Shown here one piece after another: positions 18,926-27,804 of a DNA stretch of 64,000 nt. Every line of letters begins with the position of its first letter. Position 1 is the first letter of the stretch. Position numbers and translations under genes: made by a program. Location of the stretch: the NCBI GenBank assembly GCA_023381515.1, contig JAMCQI010000041.1, positions 62,001 through 126,000 on the forward strand, in the 5' to 3' direction. This DNA comes from Chloroflexota bacterium (lineage in GTDB: Bacteria; Chloroflexota; Anaerolineae; UBA4142). A model generated the notes under the pieces. It did no database searches. It was not told the origin of the DNA and saw only the letters and a program-made list of their open reading frames with translations.

Positions 18926-19918
18926 ATGAAACTGATTATTCAGATCCCATGCTACAATGAGGCGGAGACTCTGCCTGTCACGCTGCGCGACCTACCGCGT
19001 GAGCTGCCCGGCATCGACCAGATGGAACTGCTCGTAATTGATGACGGCAGTGAGGATCAGACGGCCAAAGTGGCGCGCCAACTGGGAGTACATCACGTTC
19101 GCCGACTGCCTCAACACCTGGGACTGGCGGGCGCTTTTGCCGTTGGGCTTGAGACGGCCCTGCGCGCGGGTGCAGATCTCATAGTGAATACGGATGCGGA
19201 TAATCAGTACGATGCCCGCGATATGTCCTCCTTGATTGCACCAATTCTGGAAGGTCGTGCTGAGATAGTGATCGGCGATCGTGGCGTGAGGAATCTCGAG
19301 CACTTTTCCTTCACCAAGCGGCTCCTGCAGCGATTTGGCAGCTGGGCTGTCCAGGTAGCCTCAGATTTGAGGGTACCGGATGCGACCAGCGGATTCCGCG
19401 CGTTCAGCAGAGATGCAGCCCTACGGCTGACCGTTCTGAGTGATTATTCATATACTGTAGAGACGTTGATTCAAGCGGGGGCACGCAATCTTTGCATTGC
19501 TTACGTTCCTGTCCGTACACGACCCCGCCTACGAGAGTCGCGGCTTGTGCGCAGCATCCCGGATTACATTGCTCAATCGGGGCTCACCATTCTGCGCGCC
19601 TATGCGATGTACAAGCCATTGCGTGTGTTTCTCACCATTGGGGGCTTGATGGTCCTCGCAGGGCTGGTGCCAGCCATACGTTTCTTGTATTTTTATATTA
19701 TTGAAGGAAACGGCACAGGGCATATTCAGTCGCTGATCTTTGCTGCCGTTCTGCTAATCATGGGCTTTCAGATATGGTTGATTGGTCTCGTCGCAGACCT
19801 CGTGGGCTTTAATCGCAAGATTCTAGAAGAGGCGCTCTATCGACTGCGGAAACTCGAAATATCGAACGAGTCCTCCCGAGACCTGATTGACTCGGAATCT
19901 CAAAGTATTCATCGGTGA
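18926..19918 (+). CDS. GT2 polyprenyl-phosphate sugar synthase (DPM1-like)
   Basis: A 330-aa enzyme that charges polyprenyl phosphate with a sugar for outer-face GT-C transferases. The DPM1-like catalytic domain begins [17 protein letters not shown], with [10 protein letters not shown], and the DXD region NTDADNQYD. The segment [17 protein letters not shown] is a strong family signature. Two C-terminal hydrophobic helices (about 238-262 and 272-296) are typical of DPM/GtrB-like proteins. Its stop overlaps the start of the following GT-C-like gene (GTGATG), an arrangement that supports donor-to-transferase coupling. The gene starts directly after the dead insertion sequences, so its promoter probably lies in that debris. 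Confidence 0.88.
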   Translation: MKLIIQIPCYNEAETLPVTLRDLPRELPGIDQMELLVIDDGSEDQTAKVARQLGVHHVRRLPQHLGLAGAFAVGLETALRAGADLIVNTDADNQYDARDMSSLIAPILEGRAEIVIGDRGVRNLEHFSFTKRLLQRFGSWAVQVASDLRVPDATSGFRAFSRDAALRLTVLSDYSYTVETLIQAGARNLCIAYVPVRTRPRLRESRLVRSIPDYIAQSGLTILRAYAMYKPLRVFLTIGGLMVLAGLVPAIRFLYFYIIEGNGTGHIQSLIFAAVLLIMGFQIWLIGLVADLVGFNRKILEEALYRLRKLEISNESSRDLIDSESQSIHR

Positions 19919-22335
19919 TGCTTCATAAAGCGATACCGCTATTGCTTGTAGTTCTGCTGCTCGGCCTGCCAGGCTGCTCATCTTACATCGTACCAGAGCA
20001 GCCTGTTTTTTCTGATTTTGCTGTCCTCTCGGCTGGAAGGACCATTGGGCAGACGTTTAGGGCAAGCAATGCAGGCCTGAACGGAGTTGAGGTTTTCCTG
20101 GCTCCGGAGGCTTTCGTGTCTGGGGAGATTCAGATGCATTTGCGCTCTGATCCCCGCTCGGCCGCCGACTTGGCATCTGCAGAACTCTCTTCGGGAGATA
20201 TCATTGCCCCGGACTATTATCGATTCTCTTTCTCGCCCTTGAATGATTCCTTGGGCAAGACATACTATCTGGTTCTCGCACTGCAAAGTGCGGGCGAAGT
20301 CAGAGTGGGAAGGGCTCCGGGAGGTACATATCTGGAAGGGGCGATGTATCAAAATGGCCAGCCCGTCGATGCACAGGCGGGCTTCCGTCTGGTTTACGCG
20401 CCGGCTGACATGATCCTGGGCTGGTCGGCTCTTGGGATTAACTGGCTTAAGATACTCGGAGCAAGTATTTTCCTGCTTGTCATTCCAGGCTGGTCTCTGT
20501 TAATGCTGGTGTGGCCCGCAGCCGGAGCCTTTTCGTTGCCAGAGAAAGTCGGCCTGTCGAGCGGACTCAGCATTGCTCTCTATCCTTTGCTTCTGCTCTG
20601 GTCGGACCTGGTTTCGCTGCATCCCGGCCCCTTGTTTGCATGGCTACCGGGCGCCATTGGACTGGCGCTGATTCTCTGGAGGAATCGGAGTTGGCGTCCG
20701 ACCATTCTTTCAGCCACTTGGAAGTGGCGCCAGCCACATCCTGACTTGCCCGACATAGCTCTCGTCATCGTGGCAGGCCTGGTGTTATTCGTGCGCTTCT
20801 GGATTATCCGATCGGTGGACATGCCCTTGTGGGGAGATTCGTTTCAGCATACAATGATTGCTCAATTGATTGTGGACAATGGTGGCCTCTTTGACTCCTG
20901 GAAACCCTATGCTGATCTCCAAACGTTTACCTATCACTTTGGCTTTCACAGCGTGGCGGCGGCATTTCACTGGATCACACTCTTTGATATGCCTCAGGCT
21001 GTCCTCTGGATTGGGCAGGTTCTGAATGGACTAGCTGCTCTCACCTTGTATCCTCTTACACTGCGTGTCAGCGGTAGCAAATGGGCCGGTGTGTTTGCTG
21101 TGTTGATCGCAGGCTTGCTGGCATCCATGCCAATGTCATACGCGAATTGGGGACGTTATACGCAGCTCACCGGTCAGGTAGTCTTGCCAGTGGCCGTGAC
21201 TTTGATTTGGCTGGCTTTGGAATCCGTCACCCCGAACTGGAGACTGACTCTTTTGGCGTCCGTGGCCCTTGGAGGATTGGCTCTTACTCACTATCGCGTT
21301 TTGATATTCGCATCTCTTTTTGTTCCTGCGGCCTTTCTGTTGCTTGTTTGGAAGAGGGGAAGGTACCTTATTTCTGTTTCGGTTTGCATGACAGCGGCAG
21401 CCTGGTTGCTTTTTCTCCCGTGGTTCATCCACACTTTCTCGGGGAAGCTGCCCCAAATCTATGGTCAGCAATTGACCACGTCAGCAGATGCTAATCCCGA
21501 ATGGATAAGAGAGTATAATGGGATTGGAGACATACTCAACTTTCTTCCACTTTGGCTGTGGGTGCTCTTGCTGCTGAGCATTGCATGGGCGTTGTGGCGT
21601 CGGAAAATCAACGCGCAGATAGTAGGTCTTTGGTGGTTGCTGATTCTCGTGGCAGCAAATCCTCAATGGCTTCACCTTCCTGGAGAAGGCGTCCTGAGCA
21701 ATTTCGCAGTTCTCATCGCTGCATACATTCCCGCGAGCGTTTTGGTCGGTAGTGCTGCTGGCGATTGGGTCGATAAGCTTCCCTGGGCCAAGGTTCCATG
21801 GGGAAAAACGGTCCTGCTCCTAATAGTTACCCTGGCTGGACTCTGGGGCAGTCGCCAGCGGTTAACCGACCTGCAGGTAGCCAAATCCGCTCTCGTGACA
21901 GATCCCGATCTGCGTGCTGCAGAATGGATCAAGAAGAACACTCCCTCTGACGCCGTCTTTCTCGTCAATTCGTTCTTCGCGTACGGTGGAACGGATGTCG
22001 TTGGGTCAGATGCAGGCTGGTGGCTGCCTCTCTTGGCGGGACGAAGCACGACCGTGCCACCGCTCAATTATGAGTCGGAAATGGGGCCTCGACCGGATTA
22101 TCGTGAATGGATCAACAACCTGGTACATGAAATAGAAACCAGGGGAATTGCTGACCCCGAGGTTCTCGCAATCCTGCGGGAGCACCGGGTTACTCACATC
22201 TATATTGGCCAGCAAAACGGGCGTGTCAATTATGGAGGTCCGTACGTCTTAGAACCAGAGCAATTGCTCTCAGTTCCTGCTTTCCATCCGGTCTATCATG
22301 AAGACCGAGTGTGGGTTTTTGAGGTGAGTCAATAA
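19918..22335 (+). CDS. Large GT-C-like membrane protein with lipobox and N-terminal beta domain
   Basis: An 805-aa membrane protein that I cannot assign to a named family with certainty. The N terminus has a lipobox-like VLLLGLPGCSS, followed by an outside beta-rich region (about 22-165; GRTIGQTFRASNAGLNGVEV) resembling a jelly-roll domain. Then come about 12 hydrophobic helices with a GT-C-style acidic loop (SVDMPLWGDSFQHTMIAQLI) and a C-terminal soluble part with EWIKKNTPSDAVFLVNSFFA. The GT-C/DUF6541-like fold is inferred. The ATG at 19918 is preferred over the GTG at 19915. It overlaps the stop of the sugar-donor synthase and is one base from the next lipoprotein. Confidence 0.75.
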   Translation: MLHKAIPLLLVVLLLGLPGCSSYIVPEQPVFSDFAVLSAGRTIGQTFRASNAGLNGVEVFLAPEAFVSGEIQMHLRSDPRSAADLASAELSSGDIIAPDYYRFSFSPLNDSLGKTYYLVLALQSAGEVRVGRAPGGTYLEGAMYQNGQPVDAQAGFRLVYAPADMILGWSALGINWLKILGASIFLLVIPGWSLLMLVWPAAGAFSLPEKVGLSSGLSIALYPLLLLWSDLVSLHPGPLFAWLPGAIGLALILWRNRSWRPTILSATWKWRQPHPDLPDIALVIVAGLVLFVRFWIIRSVDMPLWGDSFQHTMIAQLIVDNGGLFDSWKPYADLQTFTYHFGFHSVAAAFHWITLFDMPQAVLWIGQVLNGLAALTLYPLTLRVSGSKWAGVFAVLIAGLLASMPMSYANWGRYTQLTGQVVLPVAVTLIWLALESVTPNWRLTLLASVALGGLALTHYRVLIFASLFVPAAFLLLVWKRGRYLISVSVCMTAAAWLLFLPWFIHTFSGKLPQIYGQQLTTSADANPEWIREYNGIGDILNFLPLWLWVLLLLSIAWALWRRKINAQIVGLWWLLILVAANPQWLHLPGEGVLSNFAVLIAAYIPASVLVGSAAGDWVDKLPWAKVPWGKTVLLLIVTLAGLWGSRQRLTDLQVAKSALVTDPDLRAAEWIKKNTPSDAVFLVNSFFAYGGTDVVGSDAGWWLPLLAGRSTTVPPLNYESEMGPRPDYREWINNLVHEIETRGIADPEVLAILREHRVTHIYIGQQNGRVNYGGPYVLEPEQLLSVPAFHPVYHEDRVWVFEVSQ

Positions 22336-22336
22336 C

Positions 22337-23008
22337 ATGAGGGATAACCCAGTCGCTCTCGGAGTTGCTTGGGAACCTTTGAACCCGGCTAAACAACTAC
22401 GGGGCAAGTTATGTCAGCCCATCGTGATGCTAGGATTGATCTTGCTTCTTGCCGCTTGTGAAGTGCCAGCTCCCTACCCGGCGTCTATTCCAACGCCCGT
22501 TTCAGTCCCCACCCTCAGTGAGACGGACGCGGCCAAGGTCGGCCTCAACTATGATCTTGCCAAAGCGGCCCTGGCTCCAAGTGATGTTCAAGACTTGTTC
22601 CAGGAAACAAGCTATTCTGTCCGGCAACCCATCGGAAGCCCGGAGATGTGGGGACTCGTAGTAACCTATCCGACTCAGATTATTGAGCATACATCGGGAT
22701 TTGTTGAAGGCTTTTCGACCCGACTAGAGGTCTATCTGGATCCGGCAAAAGCAGCACAGAAATATGATGCAATCGTTGCTCAGGATTCAGGTCGGCCTCT
22801 GAGTCTAGAGCCAGTCGGCGATGGCGCACGGGGATTTGTGAGCAAGTCCCTAACCTCTGAAGGATATGAGCTCAATACCACAGAATACAGAGTCCTTGCT
22901 CTCCGCCAAAATGTGGTGGTGGCAATCACCATCCGATCAGGCAAGGATGTCTCGCCGGTACGCTTGAGTGAACTGGCAAAGACCGTGGTAGGCCGATTGA
23001 CTCCCTAA
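22337..23008 (+). CDS. Lipoprotein of unknown function
   Basis: A 223-aa lipoprotein with a long basic N-terminal region, a hydrophobic core (IVMLGLILLLAAC) and a lipobox with Cys at about residue 35 (LLAACEV). A Pro-rich linker follows. The mature part is about 180 residues, with a repeated strand-helix pattern and readable segments VEGFSTRLEVYLDPAKAAQKYD and VVVAITIRSGKDVSPVRLSE. I recognise no enzyme motif; the fold looks like a small binding domain. It is adjacent to the large GT-C-like protein and precedes the aminotransferase, so a role at the outer face of the glycan machinery is plausible but unproven. Confidence 0.7.
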   Translation: MRDNPVALGVAWEPLNPAKQLRGKLCQPIVMLGLILLLAACEVPAPYPASIPTPVSVPTLSETDAAKVGLNYDLAKAALAPSDVQDLFQETSYSVRQPIGSPEMWGLVVTYPTQIIEHTSGFVEGFSTRLEVYLDPAKAAQKYDAIVAQDSGRPLSLEPVGDGARGFVSKSLTSEGYELNTTEYRVLALRQNVVVAITIRSGKDVSPVRLSELAKTVVGRLTP

Positions 23009-23026
23009 CAAGCAAGGAGAAGAGGC

Positions 23027-24196
23027 ATGCACTTGGATCGCGAGGATTTTCTTGTATTCGGCAGCCCGTTGCTCTTGGAAGAGGATATCCAGGAAGTTGT
23101 GGATACCCTGAGATCAGGATGGATTGGCACCGGGCCCAAAGTCGCTCGTTTTGAAGAGGCGTTCCTTTCCCTGCTAAAGATACCCTTCGCCGTTGCTGTC
23201 AATTCCTGCACGGCTGCCCTATCTTTGGCACTCGAGATCAGCGGGGTTGAGCCGGGTGATGAAGTGATTACGACTCCGCTGACCTTTCCCGCTACCGTTA
23301 ACGTGATCGAGCACCGAGGGGCACGCCCGGTCTTCGCTGACGTTGATCGGAAGACGGGGAATATTTCGTCGGAGGAAATTGCAAAACGAATCGGCCCGCG
23401 AACAAAGGCAATTGTACCCGTCCACTTGGCAGGGCGTCCCTGCGATATGGATGGAATTCTGGCGCTCGCGCAAACTAACCATCTGTATGTAATCGAGGAT
23501 GCAGCCCACGCACTTGAGGCCGAATTCAGAGAAAAGCGAGCGGGCACTATCGGTGATTGTGGAGCATTCAGCTTCTATCCGACAAAGAGTCTGACGACCA
23601 GCGAGGGAGGGATGCTGGTGACGGGCCGGGAGGAATGGGCCGCGCGCGCACGCGTTCTGAGATCACACGGCATCAGCGCGGATGCATGGGCTCGCTACTC
23701 AAGTTCGGGGTTCAGACACTATGAGACGCTGTATCCGGGATACAAGTACAACATGACGGACTTGCAAGCAGCACTGGGGATCAATCAGATCAAGCGTCTG
23801 GAACAGAATCTGCAGCACCGCGAGCTTCTTTGGGAGACTTACAACGCAGGGCTGAGCAGCCTTCGCGGGCTCGTGCTTCCTGCCGAGCCAGAAGAGCGTA
23901 CTAGGCATGCTCGACACTTGTATACGATTTGTGTTGAGTCGTCGGAGGCCGGCCTCTCTCGAGATGAGTTGATGGACCGCTTGAAGGAGGTGAAGGTGGG
24001 AACAGGAGTGCACTACACCGCTGTCCATTTGCACAAATACTATCGTCAGAAGTATGGCTATCAACGCGGGGACTTTCCTAATGCGGAGTGGATATCCGAT
24101 CGTACACTATCGCTTCCCTTAACGGCGAAAATGGGTACGGATGATGCGGAATATGTGATAGAGGGAGTGCGTTCAGCTTTGGGTTATCATTCTTGA
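23027..24196 (+). CDS. DegT/DnrJ/EryC1 family PLP aminotransferase
   Basis: A sugar aminotransferase of 389 aa that adds an amino group to a keto-nucleotide sugar. The family landmarks are all visible: SGWIGTGPKVARFEEAF, VNSCTAALSLALEISG, DEVITTPLTFPATVNV, VIEDAAHALEAEF, and the PLP-binding lysine in FSFYPTKSLTTSEGGML (about residues 183-199), with the GYKYNMTDLQAALG block. The closest functional match by motif is the WbpE/ArnB type. A strong GGAGAAGAGG lies before the ATG. It may act after the oxidoreductase at 2.7 kb. The stop overlaps the TTG of the next methyltransferase. Confidence 0.92.
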   Translation: MHLDREDFLVFGSPLLLEEDIQEVVDTLRSGWIGTGPKVARFEEAFLSLLKIPFAVAVNSCTAALSLALEISGVEPGDEVITTPLTFPATVNVIEHRGARPVFADVDRKTGNISSEEIAKRIGPRTKAIVPVHLAGRPCDMDGILALAQTNHLYVIEDAAHALEAEFREKRAGTIGDCGAFSFYPTKSLTTSEGGMLVTGREEWAARARVLRSHGISADAWARYSSSGFRHYETLYPGYKYNMTDLQAALGINQIKRLEQNLQHRELLWETYNAGLSSLRGLVLPAEPEERTRHARHLYTICVESSEAGLSRDELMDRLKEVKVGTGVHYTAVHLHKYYRQKYGYQRGDFPNAEWISDRTLSLPLTAKMGTDDAEYVIEGVRSALGYHS

Positions 24197-24975
24197 ACAG
24201 ACGAACCTCTTTTGTCTTGAGCCCAGGAGACTACTGGACATTGCTTCAACTAGCAAGGAAGAGGCTCGATTCTCCAAAGGGGTATCGAGCCTTTCAGTGT
24301 TTCCAAGGCGAACTCTTGATCCGATTTCTTAGGAGCCGTGGCGTGGAAGTCGCGGGGCAACGCGTGCTCGATTTGGGGGCGGGATTAGGAGGGTATAGTG
24401 TTGCCTTGCAGCAGCATGGCGCTCGCGTCGTGAGTGTTGATCGATCTTGGCCGCAGAGCTTCACGGGCATTGATCATATCTCCGCGGATGCTCTGTGTGT
24501 GCCGATCGAGTCCGTGAGCTTTGATATTGTCATTTGTGCCAGTTTGATTGAGCACGTTGCATTGCCAAGTATGTTGGTGGGAGAACTTCATCGGCTGCTA
24601 CGAGACGATGGAATAGCCTATCTCAGCTTCCCGCCGTTTTACACCCCTATTGGAGGACACCAGTTCAGCCCTTTTCACCTACTTGGTGAGCGGGTTGCTC
24701 TGACCATGCATCGGTGGAAGCATCTTTACCGAGGGCGAAGTTGGCTGCAGGAGCATTACCCAGAAGCCCCGGCATCGTTCGCCCGAGCCTTCGGAGAGTG
24801 GGGTCTTTATCCCCTCACAATTTCCAAGGTTGAGAGAATCTTGCGAGCCTATCCTTTTCAAATCCTGGAGCGGTCTACCCGTTGGTTACCGATCGATGTC
24901 TCAGGGCTGCCCGTGCTCGGTGAATTTCTGACTTGGCACGTGCAGTATTTGCTCTGCAAAGCCCGCGAGTTGTGA
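24193..24975 (+). CDS. Class I SAM-dependent methyltransferase
   Basis: A methyltransferase of 260 aa. Motif I is VLDLGAGLGGYSVALQQHG (about 57-75), motif II VVSVDRSW, and motif IV FDIVICASLIEHV with LHRLLRDDGIAYLSFPPF. The pattern is Methyltransf_11/23. The TTG start overlaps the previous stop, and its TGA overlaps the following ATG, so three genes here are translationally linked. It probably modifies a sugar or lipid-linked intermediate; the acceptor is not evident. Confidence 0.8.
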   Translation: MNRRTSFVLSPGDYWTLLQLARKRLDSPKGYRAFQCFQGELLIRFLRSRGVEVAGQRVLDLGAGLGGYSVALQQHGARVVSVDRSWPQSFTGIDHISADALCVPIESVSFDIVICASLIEHVALPSMLVGELHRLLRDDGIAYLSFPPFYTPIGGHQFSPFHLLGERVALTMHRWKHLYRGRSWLQEHYPEAPASFARAFGEWGLYPLTISKVERILRAYPFQILERSTRWLPIDVSGLPVLGEFLTWHVQYLLCKAREL

Positions 24976-25928
24976 TGAATGCTCCACGGGCGTTTGATTC
25001 TGGGTCGAGAGAAGGAAGAATGGACTTGGGGAGCAGTCAGGTGTCAGCGGATGTGGGCCCGGAGGCGGAAGAGATTGCGAGCGCGGAGTCCGATCTGACC
25101 CAGTTCTGGCGCGACCATGATCGAGCGCTTGAGCTACATAAAGCGACAGGTGACGTAGCGCTTTCACACGATTTGTATAGGGGAATGCCGCCTTGGTTCA
25201 ACGCTTACTATGCCCATTTCCAGCGTCGTGCATTGGTCAAGCTCCTTTGTCAATGCCACTTGCAGGGGGAAACGCGTGCTGTGGATCTGGGCTGCGGGAC
25301 CGGGCGCTGGGTAGGACTTCTTCTCTCTTCGGGAACGAAGTGCTATGGCTTCGATATCGGGAGCCACGCTTTGCAGTATGCTGCTCAGCGATGGCCTGCC
25401 GCCCATTTCATTTCGTGTCAGTTACCGCGCCTTGCCTTCGAGAGCGATGTTTTTGATCTGGCCATTTCTGTCACAGTTCTCCAGCACGTCCCTTATGCTC
25501 AGCAGTTGGAGTCCATCCAAGGTATCTCGCGCGTTCTCAGGCGTGGGGGGCATCTCATCGCCTGCGAAACTACTGTTCCGCGCGACCCCTCTCCACATGT
25601 TTTTGGGAATGCCAGAGATCGGTGGTTGCAGCTGTTTGGTCAAAGTGGCCTAGAGCTAGTTGGACAAGCCTCCTGTGAATTCCTGCCACACATCCGCCTG
25701 TTCCATTGGGCACGCGGGCTTTTGGCGAAAGCGAGACCAGGGCTTGCCTCTACAGATGTGTCCTCAGTGGCGCTCAGGCTCCAGACTGAACAAGCGCTGG
25801 CCCTTCTGGTTCGGTCCATTATAACAATATCCTATCCTTTGGAATATATGATGTCCTGCCTCGCGCCCAAGTCGTGGGCCCGCTTGACATGTTTTCTGTT
25901 GGAAAAGCCGCCGTGCGAATCGGTATAG
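24975..25928 (+). CDS. Class I SAM-dependent methyltransferase
   Basis: A 317-aa methyltransferase, larger than the preceding one, with an N-terminal extension of about 50 acidic residues. Motif I is VDLGCGTGRWVGLLLSSG (about 94-111), followed by CYGFDIGSHAL, FDLAISVTVLQHVPYAQQ and SRVLRRGGHLIACE. The first in-frame start, ATG at 24975 within the previous TGA, is chosen over an upstream GTG. The final 40 bases overlap the next glycosyltransferase if its ATG start is used. Together with the gene before it, this suggests two separate methylation steps. Confidence 0.78.
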   Translation: MNAPRAFDSGSREGRMDLGSSQVSADVGPEAEEIASAESDLTQFWRDHDRALELHKATGDVALSHDLYRGMPPWFNAYYAHFQRRALVKLLCQCHLQGETRAVDLGCGTGRWVGLLLSSGTKCYGFDIGSHALQYAAQRWPAAHFISCQLPRLAFESDVFDLAISVTVLQHVPYAQQLESIQGISRVLRRGGHLIACETTVPRDPSPHVFGNARDRWLQLFGQSGLELVGQASCEFLPHIRLFHWARGLLAKARPGLASTDVSSVALRLQTEQALALLVRSIITISYPLEYMMSCLAPKSWARLTCFLLEKPPCESV

Positions 25929-27052
25929 TGACCTCCTCTTACCCTACGAGTCCCTCGGATACCGTTAATGCCGGCGTTTTCGTCCGGGACTTGGCAAAGG
26001 AACTGGTTGGGTTGGGGCATGAAGTTCACGTCATGACCCCAAGCAAATACGGGGGGGAAAAATCGTTAGATCTCGACGTGCATTACATTCCATGGATTGG
26101 AGGAGAGAAGGACCTAGCGAGTGCGTCGATGGGGAACCCGCTGACGGCAGTCCGCCTCGGGAGTTTGGTCGCAAGCGGTCTCCTGCAGGTCGGCCTGTAC
26201 GCCCGCGGTCAAAATCTGGATGCTCTTCTGGCCATGTGGGCGATTCCAAGCGGTCTGTTCGCCTGGTCCACTTGGAGGCGATATGGAATACCCTACGGCG
26301 TGTGGGTTCTGGGTTCGGATCTTTGGGCACGGAGCAAGTACCCATTTGGGGATCGAATAGTCAGGCACGTACTGCAAAAGGCAAGCTTCCGCTTCGCAGA
26401 TGGAGTGAAACTGGCCCAAGGAGTAGAGGAACTTGCGCAGGGGACATGTGAATTCGTGCCCTCGGTCCGACGATTGCCGGTGAGAGCGGAATCCCGAGAA
26501 GCAAGCTTGACTACAAAGGGAACGAGGTTTCTTTTTGTCGGACGGTACGAGACAAACAAAGGTCCCGACCTTCTGATCGAAGCGATGAGGCTATTGTTAG
26601 AAAACGGGGAACAGGCCGATCTGTACCTGTTCGGGGGCGGGTCTCTAGAGAAGTACCTTCGGAAGAAGATTGTAGGCTATGAGAAGTCTATCCATTTGGG
26701 AACGTATGCGGATCCGGATATGTTGGTCAGTTACATGAGAGCGTGTGATTGGCTCATAATCCCCTCGCGCATTGAGAGTATTCCGCTCGTATTCAGTGAT
26801 GCGTTGCAGATGCGCTTGCCCATGATTGCGAGCGACGTGGGCGATCTGGGATTGTTGGTTCGGCAATATGGCGTGGGCAAAGTCGTCCCTTCTTCTAATC
26901 CGACCGCGCTGGCGCAGGTAATGCGGGAAGCCCTGAGCATCCCCCGGGCCGAATTTTACGCTGACTGGGGAAAAGCATTGCAGGCGTTCAATTTGGCGGA
27001 ATCCGCGCTCAAGTGTTCGACATTCCTCCGTTTAGCAGAGCAGAAGACGTGA
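25889..27052 (+). CDS. GT4 family glycosyltransferase
   Basis: A GT-B glycosyltransferase of about 387 aa. The N-terminal acceptor domain has GIVTSSYPTSPSDTVNAGVF, VRDLAKELVGLGHEVHVMTP and a GYPYGVW-like GIPYGVWVLGSDLW. The C-terminal GT4 domain has FLFVGRYETNKGPDLLIEAM, LYLFGGGSLEKYL and the donor site PSRIESIPLVFSDALQMRLP (E7-type Glu within RIES). It sits between two methyltransferases in the same coupled operon. The start may instead be a GTG at 25874 or 25916. Confidence 0.85.
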   Translation: MFSVGKAAVRIGIVTSSYPTSPSDTVNAGVFVRDLAKELVGLGHEVHVMTPSKYGGEKSLDLDVHYIPWIGGEKDLASASMGNPLTAVRLGSLVASGLLQVGLYARGQNLDALLAMWAIPSGLFAWSTWRRYGIPYGVWVLGSDLWARSKYPFGDRIVRHVLQKASFRFADGVKLAQGVEELAQGTCEFVPSVRRLPVRAESREASLTTKGTRFLFVGRYETNKGPDLLIEAMRLLLENGEQADLYLFGGGSLEKYLRKKIVGYEKSIHLGTYADPDMLVSYMRACDWLIIPSRIESIPLVFSDALQMRLPMIASDVGDLGLLVRQYGVGKVVPSSNPTALAQVMREALSIPRAEFYADWGKALQAFNLAESALKCSTFLRLAEQKT

Positions 27053-27804
27053 TGAAGTATCAGCGAGACTATTCTCGCCTATTTCCCCTGGTTGTCGACA
27101 GGTCAAGCCGCCAACGCAAAGCAAAAAAGATCCTGACCAGCATCCAAGAGCAGTTAGGGCGAGAGAGTCTGGAAGGGCTCAATTGTCTCGATCTGGGATG
27201 TTCGACCGGCGTAATCAGTGATGCCGTCGGTCTGGCCGGGGCGCGGGTTGTGGGGATTGATATAGATGGAGAGGCCTTGAGCCCAAGGATCCGCAAGCAT
27301 GGTGGCCATGCTGAGTATGCGGTAGGAGATGTTGGAGCAGCACCCTTCCCAGCCGCTATGTTTGATATCGTGATTTGTGCCCAGGTCTATGAACACACCC
27401 CCAGTCTCGACTTGCTCGTGCAAGAAATTCTGCGCGTTTTAAAGAGGGGTGGAATATGTTTTTTCAGTGGACCGAACCGATGGGCGATCATTGAGGACCA
27501 TTATCATCTGCCTTTTCTTAGCTGGTTTCCTAGGGATTGGGCGACATGGCTGGTCCGCACTAGCCGTCGGGGTCCAGAATACTACGAGCATCCTCGCTCT
27601 GCAAATGAGCTGCGGCAAGCATTTAGGGCTTTTGTGATTCGGGATCTCACTCCTCGGTTATTATCCTTTCCTGAACGCTATGGAATGGAAGGGGAAGTAG
27701 GGCAATTCAGGTATCTGGCCCGCCTCCTTCCGAATTGGGGCTGGCCACTCGTCGGTAAACTCATTCCAAATTTCAACTGGCTGTTGCTAAAGACTGACGG
27801 ATGA
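27052..27804 (+). CDS. Class I SAM-dependent methyltransferase
   Basis: A 250-aa methyltransferase with CLDLGCSTGVISDAVGLAG (motif I), VVGIDIDGEAL (motif II) and FDIVICAQVYEHTPSLD with ILRVLKRGGICFFSGPNRW. The ATG overlaps the previous stop in GTGATG; a GTG at 27013 is in frame but would lie inside the glycosyltransferase. The C terminus (LKTDG) overlaps the start of the flippase-like gene. It is the fourth methyltransferase of the locus, so the final glycan is probably heavily methylated. Confidence 0.8.
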   Translation: MKYQRDYSRLFPLVVDRSSRQRKAKKILTSIQEQLGRESLEGLNCLDLGCSTGVISDAVGLAGARVVGIDIDGEALSPRIRKHGGHAEYAVGDVGAAPFPAAMFDIVICAQVYEHTPSLDLLVQEILRVLKRGGICFFSGPNRWAIIEDHYHLPFLSWFPRDWATWLVRTSRRGPEYYEHPRSANELRQAFRAFVIRDLTPRLLSFPERYGMEGEVGQFRYLARLLPNWGWPLVGKLIPNFNWLLLKTDG

